64,000 nucleotides of DNA from Oscheius dolichura (Eukaryota; Nematoda; Chromadorea; Rhabditida; Rhabditidae). The stretch is from the NCBI GenBank assembly GCA_932521035.1, contig OW051492.1, forward strand, positions 10,540,001 to 10,604,000, given 5' to 3'. The translations under genes and the position numbers were made by a program. Positions 56,875 to 64,000 of the stretch are shown here, one piece after another (positions within the stretch are counted from its first letter, which is position 1; the number at the start of each line of letters is the position of its first letter). The notes under the pieces are model-generated. The model was not told the origin of the DNA, ran no database searches, and worked only from the letters and a program-made list of their open reading frames with translations.

Positions 56875-57433
56875 CTGCCCCTTCAGGCCATTCTATGAGA
56901 AAGAGAAGACATTTTGCTCCTGAAACTGGAAAATTAGGTAAGTTTGACGGCCTAGTCGACCCTTTTCCATTGGAAATGGAGAATATCACCGCTGCTATAC
57001 CGCTGCTGAAGGGCAGTGAGAGAGACGTGCCGCCATCAAAGGCTTCGTGGACCAGATTTCCGCCTCCCCCGGCCCTCGATAGGTGACCCGAGTCGGCTTC
57101 AACTGGCCCCAGACAGACTCGAGAGTAAAAGTTGAGACTCCCCGTGGTCCAATAATCTGCTTTCTATTCTCAGCAGGTCTTTCTTTGATCTCCCCTCATT
57201 TTTTTATAAGAGCACAATGGCTGTCAGATTAGGCGGGTCAAGTTGAAAAGAAGCTAGACAATAATATTTTGGACTCCGTCATTTTTTCAGTATTTTAAAT
57301 TCTTTAGACGACCACTGATCGTACAGTTATATCAAGAGCCATTCAGAACAGTTTCTAACCCTCTCAACTTTGTAAGAACCTCACAAAGGCCTGATAATCC
57401 GACCAAGCATCACGATTCGAATTTTTGGGTTAA

Positions 57434-57828
57434 AGGGACCGTAACACACGCGCCATTGCGAATTGGTACAGTACCCACTTAATTAGTGAATTTGTTTTTT
57501 ACTATGACTTTTCTTACTTTTTTCTGCTGATTTTTATTGCAATAAATTAAGCAAATTATAAGAATCAATTTGATATATGAACGCAAACATAACTCGGCGA
57601 AAAACGAATTTTGTGCATATCAACGGTATTCTATTGAAATTGCTTCTTTCTTTTCTATTTAGCCATTTTTATGTACTTTCTCGACTGTTGTATAGCAATT
57701 TGGGGCCGCCAAAAACGGATAAATGATTTAAAAACAGTAAAAATGCCTAGAAAGTGGTATATGAATGCAAAAAATAATAAGCGCGCCCCATTCTGCGTTA
57801 CACGATTGGAGCGTATGAGACGGTCCCT
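57434..57828. mobile_element. Non-autonomous inverted-repeat element flanked by TTAA
   Basis: The termini are AGGGACCGT and ACGGTCCCT, each bordered by TTAA (57430-57433 and 57829-57832). Both ends continue into GC-rich subterminal DNA (CGCGCCAT and GCGCGCCCC). TTAA duplications are typical of piggyBac-like elements, but the GGGACCG terminus also resembles the hAT-type element at 63561, so classification is uncertain. No transposase frame is present. Confidence 0.6.
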
Positions 57829-58074
57829 TTAAAATATTCCCAATTCGTTATTCTGAATGGAATCTTGGATTCTTCTAGTCAAAAAGATGCTCAAATCGGT
57901 GTTTTTCTGTATATCAGCCAAGAAAAAAAATGAATGAAATTAAGAATTTATTATGTACTGTTGAGAGGCAGACTAGCACAATCGTCGGGTGGTGGTAGCT
58001 GATATTGTCGTTTTTTATTATTTTACATAGAGAGAGAGAGAGAGGCGATGAACTGGGGAGGAGTAGAAAGACAT

Positions 58075-58412
58075 CTACTTTCCGTACATGCCATATCCCA
58101 TTCCGTAGCCTCCATAACCTCCATAAGGATCTGAAAAATTGTATTTTGTATTTTTTTCCTAGCCGATTAAACTTACAGCCTCCCATCATCATCATTCTCC
58201 TACGCATTCCCCAGCCTCCCATTCCATAGCCTCCATATCCCCCTGAAAATTGATTAATTTTAATGTATATATTTTTAATTAATTGTATAAAGTCAAAAAA
58301 TTGAATAGAATGTATGTTATAAAAATTAAAAATGCTTACATTGAGCTGAGGCATAGTCCACCAGGCAGAGGGTAACAGCGAGAAGAAGAAGAAGGCTGAG
58401 AAGAGACTGCAT
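58075..58412 (-). CDS. YGGYG antimicrobial-type peptide precursor (NLP-29-like), copy 1
   Basis: Signal peptide MQSLLSLLLLLAVTLCLVDY followed by ASAQ. The mature peptide starts at or near Gln with WGYGGYGMGGWG, then RRRMMMM and YGGYGGYGMGYGMYGK. Exons are 58412-58340, 58242-58177 and 58130-58075. The QWGYGGYG start and GK end match the C. elegans NLP-29/NLP-31 and CNC antimicrobial peptides of epidermal defence (family knowledge). A terminal Gly-Lys is a classical amidation signal after carboxypeptidase trimming. The central RRR and methionine run are unusual. It pairs head-to-head with the gene at 58841, sharing a 428-bp spacer. Confidence 0.85.
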
Positions 58413-58840
58413 TGTTGTGTTGATATTTCTCGGCTGCTTCGACTTCCTTATAAAGGGTCAAGAAGAAGGGACAGCCCCCCATGACGTAAGAAAGAGAAAC
58501 GGACGAGAACCTGGCCCGAGTGACATTGAAAACCGAAGGAACAGTGATCAAAGTCGGCGAATTGACCAACACGCGGCGACGGACAAGCAGACAAGAAAAA
58601 GAAGCACCTCGGGTCATATGAGGAGAGTGACGTGATGCCTTTTTCGCGGAAGATAGCGGACAGAAGGACGAAATTCGGCGGATACATTTGGAACTGATCA
58701 GCGACTCTCCTCGGAAGCCGTTCTATTTCCATCTTGCCTTCTAGCGATGGCTAATTTATTCGCCGATTTTCTAAAGTGGAAAAGGGAATATAAAAGAGAA
58801 CTTACGAAGCAGGAGAAGCAACAACAGCAACAGCAGCAAC
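58413..58840. promoter_or_regulatory. Shared divergent promoter of two NLP-29-like genes
   Basis: 428 bp between the two divergent ATGs. A TATAAAAG box for the right gene lies at 58789-58796, about 45 bases from its ATG. A weaker TTTATAAGG for the left gene lies near 58448-58455 on the minus strand. Coordinated induction on infection or wounding is plausible from the family but not shown by the sequence. Confidence 0.6.
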
Positions 58841-59112
58841 ATGCAATCTCTTCTAAGCATTCTCCTCGTCTTGGCTCTTACTCTCTGCCTTGTTGAATTC
58901 GCTTCTGCTCAATGTAAGTTTCTAAATAATACAAAAAAAAACATTTAGTTGATATATACAATTAGTTTATAACAAAATAAACAATTTCAGGGGGTTATGG
59001 ATATGGTGGATACGGATATGGAGGAGGATGGGGCTGGCGGCGAAGAATGATGTATGGTATGTACCGGCCTTATTATGGAGGATACTATGGAGGTTACGGA
59101 TATGGAAAATAA
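58841..59112 (+). CDS. YGGYG antimicrobial-type peptide precursor (NLP-29-like), copy 2
   Basis: Signal peptide MQSLLSILLVLALTLCLVEF then ASAQ. After one intron (58914-58990) the mature peptide reads WGYGYGGYGYGGGWGWRRRM, MYGMYRPYY and GGYYGGYGYGK. The leader and the RRRM block match copy 1, so the two genes are an inverted duplicate pair, with copy 1 having an extra intron. The C-terminal Gly-Lys would allow amidation. AATAAAATATG near 59160 is a likely poly(A) signal. The product is expected to be secreted by the epidermis; activity is inferred from the NLP-29 family. Confidence 0.87.
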
Positions 59113-59956
59113 GCAACAGCTGCTGCTCCTTCTACCCGAAAAGATATGTAATGATCGCTAATAAAATATGAAGCAAAATCTATGTGTGAACAGAAAATGA
59201 GACGAAAATTCAAGAGCAACTCACATTCTCCTTACTTGTCGTATCGCCAAGCCGTATAATTCATTTTTTTTCTCTTCGTTTTTCTGCTTTTCTTCGTTCT
59301 GATATGGAATAACATAAGAAGTAACATAAAAACCATCAACATTTGTTGAGTAAAATGGAAAAAAAAGGATAAATTCAAGAAGAAATCATTTGCCGCACTG
59401 CCACCTCGAGCAATCAGCCCCTTCCTTCATTTTTTTCCTCTTATTTCTATATCCTTTGCTGCCAAATGGAAGTACACGATGACTGATAAAATAAGAAGCA
59501 GCATCTATTTAAAAAATGGAAGAAAATGCAACAATGAACAAAAAATAGACAAACGTTGAATTCAGTTCTTCTTTGTTCATTTACCGCGCGGCTGCGTTGA
59601 GCATTTCTCTTCTTTGCTTATTTTTTATTTCTAGTTGCTGCCGTTGTTTTCTCTATCATTTGTTGTCAAATCAATGCAAGTAATCTGCTTTATAGCTGTT
59701 CAACAATAACTGATTGCTTCGAAAAGTAATAAACAAGATAAGGTGATATATAGAAAAAGTGCAGCATACGTTATTTTTAGCTTTAGTTTTACTCTAATTT
59801 TCTTCTTCAATCAATGTTTGTATCTTTACATTTTTTAGTCTGCTTGCTTACATTGTGCTTTATTGTCTGTTACTTATTGCTATTACAGTGCTTCTCAATG
59901 TAATGCCTTTCTTTCTATATTTTAATTTTTGTTTGTTGTAATATAATCAAAGTTCA
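59113..59956. other. Intergenic region
   Basis: AT-rich sequence with no supported gene; the first 60 bases are the 3' UTR of the peptide gene. Confidence 0.4.
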
Positions 59957-59958
59957 GA

Positions 59959-60969
59959 ATGTTCGTTGACAGCGATGATGAATGGGAGGAACAAACAGAC
60001 TCGTATGAATATCGCCCTGAGCTCGTTCCAGTCTCGAAGCCTTTGGAACAGGATGATAATATTTATTTCTTGCCCATAGTTGAGGCTTGTAAAGAGATTC
60101 TATTTGTATTTTTATTTTGATATTTTTAGAAAAAGGAAACCACGTCTTGTGAATTTCCTCCTGAATCGTTTCTTCACAAGGTTTCGAGATCCGCTTCACC
60201 GTTGCCGAATATTGCTCAGAGGTCAGCGATTGATGCAGGTAACCGTGTTTTAATTATCCATATTATTTTGTTGTAGGCTGTTCCCCAAAAACTGTAGATG
60301 CTCTCAATAACTACGTGCCCAGCCAGTTAGAATTGATCGTGGAAGACGTCTCAGAGGAGGATAAAAAAAAGCTGCAGCAACAAATGAGAGAAGAAAGTAT
60401 CTCTTATTGGGATTCTAGTTCCATCTATACCGGACTTGGAGTTGATGAAAGTGGAAAGTAAGCTCTTGTTTATTGTCAATTTTTGTATAGTATTTCTCAT
60501 AACTGCTCAAAGATTATATTTATATTTTTCAGTTATATTGGACTCTCCTTGGCCCGTTTGAATGATCTCCTCTGCAACGTCAATCAACATCTTATAATAA
60601 TGCGAAGAGACATGATCCAGCACGGCTTGGCCATTGATGATGCTCGTCAAAACAACACGCTTGAAAATCTTGGTTTCACTGTAAGTCCTACATATTATTT
60701 GGAGTATTATATTGCTTTAGAATGTGGATAATCGCAGGCAGCTCGTTTCTATTGGTCGAAACGTTAAGAAGTCCACCAACGATTTAACCGTGCACATTGA
60801 CAAGCTTATCAATAAAATTGAGGTTTGTTATCTTTATTTTAAAATAACAATAATATTATTTCAGGGTAAAGAAGAGACCTACGTTGATAGAAAGTACAAG
60901 ATTGCGTCTGGCCTGCTTTTAGGAGTTGCAGTTGGTGGAATTCTTCTGGCGTACTTCTACCACGAATAG
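59959..60969 (+). CDS. Tail-anchored coiled-coil membrane protein, unrecognised
   Basis: I do not recognise the orthologue. A TTCAG trans-splice-like acceptor lies two bases before the ATG. The acidic N terminus is MFVDSDDEWEEQTDSYEYRP, then SRSASPLPNIAQRS, VPSQLELIVEDVSEEDKKKL and SISYWDSSSIYTGLGVDESG. Two helical regions follow: LARLNDLLCNVNQHLIIMRR and RRQLVSIGRNVKKSTNDLTV with HIDKLINKIE. The protein ends in a single hydrophobic helix LLLGVAVGGILLAYFY and HE, with only a few residues after it, so it is tail-anchored. Six exons: 59959-60078, about 60130-60239, 60278-60458, 60533-60680, 60721-60821 and 60865-60969. A SNARE-like or organelle-tethering role is possible, since helix-then-tail-anchor is common there, but no SNARE layer pattern can be claimed. 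Confidence 0.75.
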
Positions 60970-61321
60970 AAAGCTCTTTCGGCCAAGCCGATTCACCATC
61001 TTTTTGGTAGTTAAAATTTCTTCATTATTAATGTAATAAACCTTACAGCTTATACTTTTTTTATTTGCAAAAAGCCAACTACAAGGCTCCAGAAGGATAC
61101 ATATTAGATTTTTTCCATTTTTTTCCATCATTTTCCACCTGAATACCATCAATAATTGAAAAAGCGATTATGTAAACGCTGTATAAAATTCAGAAGATCG
61201 CGTCGTTGATATTCTACAGCTATTGATTTCATAGCACAAATAACGTGCAGCAAATCAGCTTTCTTTTATTTGAAACCATGTCTTTCCCATACTAAGCTAT
61301 TGTTCTTTTTTTCAGAAAAAT

Positions 61322-64000
61322 ATGTTAGAATCTGATTCCTGTATAGCTGAACCGACTAGAATAGCCGATATGCAATTTTTGTTTCAAAAAGTTGGTATTT
61401 TTCTTATTTTTTTCATTCTTTTCCTAATTCCAGATAGATTCAAGAATTTTTAATAATATCCCGTCAAAAAATGATTCCCTGGCATCTGTTTGCCTTCAAA
61501 TGTGTCTTACTGAAGCCGATACACTGGATAATCAGCTGGCTTTATTGATATCGGCCACGCTAAAGAGAATATTAACTCTGTATCAAGATTTCTCTCAGTC
61601 GTTGAGCATAGAAACGTCGATGAAAATCGTTGACTACGTATTCAAGAAGTGGGATTCGGCAGTGGATGTTATTTGCTACGAATCCGTGGATTCTTTCTCT
61701 CTTCTATTGGATATCCACAACGTACACTGTCCGGATTGCTCTAAAAGAGAAGCCTGTCAGTTCAGAGAGGATGTAACCACAGGATTATTATGTTCTCTAG
61801 CAACTTGCCGGTCCATTTTCAAATGCATTGTAAGTTTTTTTTTTCTTTTTGAAATTTCTCTGTAATTCCTCCTTCAAAAATCAAAAAACATTCAGACCCA
61901 TCTTTCCGCCACATATCCATGGCTAGATCTCATCAATAGTGACTTCGTTAGGAAACTGTATGACCATATTGGAGCTCCTTCTGTGGTTGTTGTGGTAGGC
62001 TCTTCTCCCATTTCATTCTGTAAAATCCCCTTTCAGATTTGCGAGATTATCTGTAACGATCTTGCAATTTCTAAAACAACTAGATCTGTTCACTTGGATT
62101 GCATTGAACAGTGTCTGAACTCCGAGAACAAACCTCTCCGCTCGTCTATTATGGTACTGAATCCTTTTTTATTATATATTGTTCCATTTTTAGGACCGTT
62201 TGCTCCCAAATCTAGTAAAAAAAGGGTTATCCAATCTAATTTCCGAACTATTGTTAAATCTAACAGCTGAAGGCTTCTCCACCTCTTCTACCCATCTGGA
62301 AACAGTCTTAACCCTTGTAGGAATGTTAATTAAAGCCAACGGAAGCAGAATATGGTCCGATTTGATTTCTAAAGAATTATTAGTGACGGCTATTCTTCAC
62401 TGCAGCTCCCAGGTACAATTATCCCTCCAAAAATCAAAATTAATATGGTACAGGTCCGTCTAACAGCTTGGAACCTGCTTTGTATCCATCCCCGGATATC
62501 TACTCCCTATTCCCTTGATGATCTCACCTTGATGAGGATCTATTTGACTACTAGTGCAACAGAACAGTCCCCAGCTATTAGGCAGAAGATGCTGGCTGCT
62601 TTTAAACAGGTATAGTCCATTTTCTGGGCAAATATGAAGCGTTTCGGGACCTTTTGTTGAAAAATGAGCGGGGTTTCCCGATTTCAGTGACGAAATTCAA
62701 AATTTGAAATAATTGTCAGCGAAAAGGTCTCGAAACGTTTGATTTTTGTGTTGGGTAGTAGTTATATTATCTATTTTATTTAAAAAAAAAACATATTTAG
62801 GTCCTTCTTAGGATCGCCGAGACCTCAGAAACGATCCTGAAAAGAAAAACGAACAATAATAATCCAGAAAATCTAAAATTGGTCGAGTCTTATGGAAACT
62901 TCTTGGTGTAAGTTGAATTCTTACTGTATTTTATTTGAAAACTGTTTTAGAGAGACCCTGAATCAGGCCTTCGACGCCCTCCAACCAGCTGCCAACTTTA
63001 ATCGCCGAGTTTTCGCCCTGTACCTAATTGACTACGTTTATCGCCAGGATTATCTCCACCCACCAGGAAGAGGTACCCATTTCCCTACTTTTTAGTTCCA
63101 TTTCTTGCTTTAGAATCATTCTGGAAGCAAACTAGAATTAGTTCCTTGATAGACCATAAAAAATATCTTGGTTTAGTTCGCTGCCTAGATGATGACTTCC
63201 AATACTGCCAGATAATGGCCTTGGACCTTCTAAAGACCTTGAATTCACCAGCAGTTGATCTCTTTTGGAAAAAGACGGACGAATTCTATCAGGAATCGAT
63301 AAGAATCATGAAAACTATTCGATCTCATAATTCCTTATCCGCCAGTTATCGTCTTCAGGTAATCTTCCTTCCACCTAGAGCTGCCAACCGGCTCGGTCCT
63401 GGATAGTCCGATTCCCAGCACCCGTAAAGTGTCGGCAGGGGGATCATCTTTATTCGAAAGTGTTACAGAACGCAGAACGCGTACAGAATTTTTATATCGT
63501 TATCTTGCAGAGATTTTATGGGTGCAGGGGATCGGACTATGGAAGACTGAGCCCTCAACCTAGGGACCGCAAAGGCGCGCGCCAGGGTGGCGGCACTTTT
63601 TGTTCTGCAATTTTGGTCATTGGGTGCGCTCGTTACAAAAGGCTTCAGTACGTCTTTCCTATACGTTATTTTGAGCTAAAAATCACACCCAGTAATTAAA
63701 AAAAGACGCAGAAACGAATGGCACATTTTTTTTTTTCGATCGTTAGCCACCCGACCAAAATTTGTACCGGAAACCGATTGCGCACTAGCGTTGTTAAATT
63801 GCGAATATCTCGGCACTGGATAGCCCAATTTGGTTAATCTAAAAACAAAAGTTGTAAGCTACAATGTGATCTCTCGATTAACCCTAAAATCAGCGCGTGT
63901 GTGATAAAATCTAGTTTTCACTTTGCGGTCCCTACCTCAACCGGACCCGGTGGCCAGTCCCGCTTTTCCTCTTACCCACTTTCGAGCATCACAACTTTCT
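61322..64000 (+). CDS. THADA-like HEAT-repeat protein, 5' part (runs off the window)
   Basis: THADA (yeast Trm732) is a helical-repeat partner that guides 2'-O-methylation of tRNA position 32. The gene starts after a TTTTTTTCAG acceptor (61315) with MLESDSCIAEPTRIADMQFL. Helical pairs follow, such as LALLISATLKRILTLYQDFS and LLPNLVKKGLSNLISELLLN. The most family-like block is VRLTAWNLLCIHPRISTP...SPAIRQKMLAAFKQVLLRIA with ETSETILKRK, followed by a segment with NRRVFALYLIDYVY. The family is recognised by pattern, without alignment. I read about ten exons to 63358, then a donor; the intron continues to the window end and holds a family A MITE and a hAT-type MITE. The gene lies 350 bp downstream of the tail-anchored gene on the same strand, so operon linkage is possible but spacing is long. 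Confidence 0.75.
63417..63528. repeat. Palindromic MITE, family A, in a THADA-like intron
   Basis: The arms are GCACCCGTAAAGTGTCGGCAG and CTTGCAGAGATTTTATGGGTGC, somewhat decayed. Confidence 0.75.
63561..63934. mobile_element. hAT-type MITE with 8-bp target duplication
   Basis: The termini are TAGGGACCGCAAAG and its exact reverse complement CTTTGCGGTCCCTA. The target duplication CCTCAACC is at 63553-63560 and 63935-63942. TAGGG-type ends with an 8-bp duplication fit the hAT superfamily. The 374 bp cannot encode a transposase. It lies in an intron of the THADA-like gene next to a family A MITE. Confidence 0.85.

Overview
This is nuclear DNA of a nematode, most likely a rhabditid and not Caenorhabditis elegans itself. 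Introns are very short (about 35-60 bp) and end in TTTCAG. Several genes have a splice acceptor just 5' of the ATG, as expected for spliced-leader trans-splicing. There is an operon-like gene pair, a serpentine receptor, C-type lectins, and a divergent pair of NLP-29-type YGGYG peptides. No bacterial genes, rRNA, CRISPR array or convincing functional tRNA was found. All exon models come from reading frames and splice signals by eye, so individual junctions can be off by a few bases.

Layout. 0.6-3.1 kb (+): guanylate kinase, then the mitochondrial rRNA dimethyladenosine transferase, with operon-type spacing. 3.2-14.8 kb (-): one complete ABCA-type full transporter of about 36 exons; its larger introns hold transposons and tRNA-derived repeats. 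14.8-18.4 kb: no gene seen. 18.4-21.7 kb: a decaying C-type lectin gene (-), an intact C-type lectin (+) and a broken Kunitz gene (+), with a 0.3 kb direct duplication. 24.4-25.7 kb (+): seven-transmembrane chemoreceptor. 25.8-33.9 kb: fast-evolving secreted proteins, namely two G/P/Q-rich paralogues (-), cysteine-rich proteins with palindromic MITEs in their introns (+), a small peptide precursor (+) and an unrecognised gene (-). 34.2-43.7 kb (-): a ZO-family scaffold protein (PDZ1, PDZ2, PDZ3, SH3, guanylate-kinase-like, ZU5). 43.7-51.3 kb: a purine-rich gene desert. 51.5-55.3 kb: three secreted galectin-like copies, two in an inverted duplication around a lysine-rich gene, each disrupted differently. 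58.1-59.1 kb: divergent antimicrobial-type peptide genes. 60.0-61.0 kb (+): tail-anchored protein. 61.3 kb to the end (+): N-terminal part of a THADA-like HEAT-repeat protein that leaves the window.

Housekeeping genes sit at both ends and in the ABCA and ZO loci. The middle is accessory, with many secreted defence- or surface-type genes, recent duplications and broken copies. Three palindromic MITE families (called A, B and C here) recur through the window. Two non-autonomous hAT-type elements have perfect 8-bp target duplications and one further element is flanked by TTAA. No single pathway links the genes; the clearest joint units are the operon and the divergent peptide pair.
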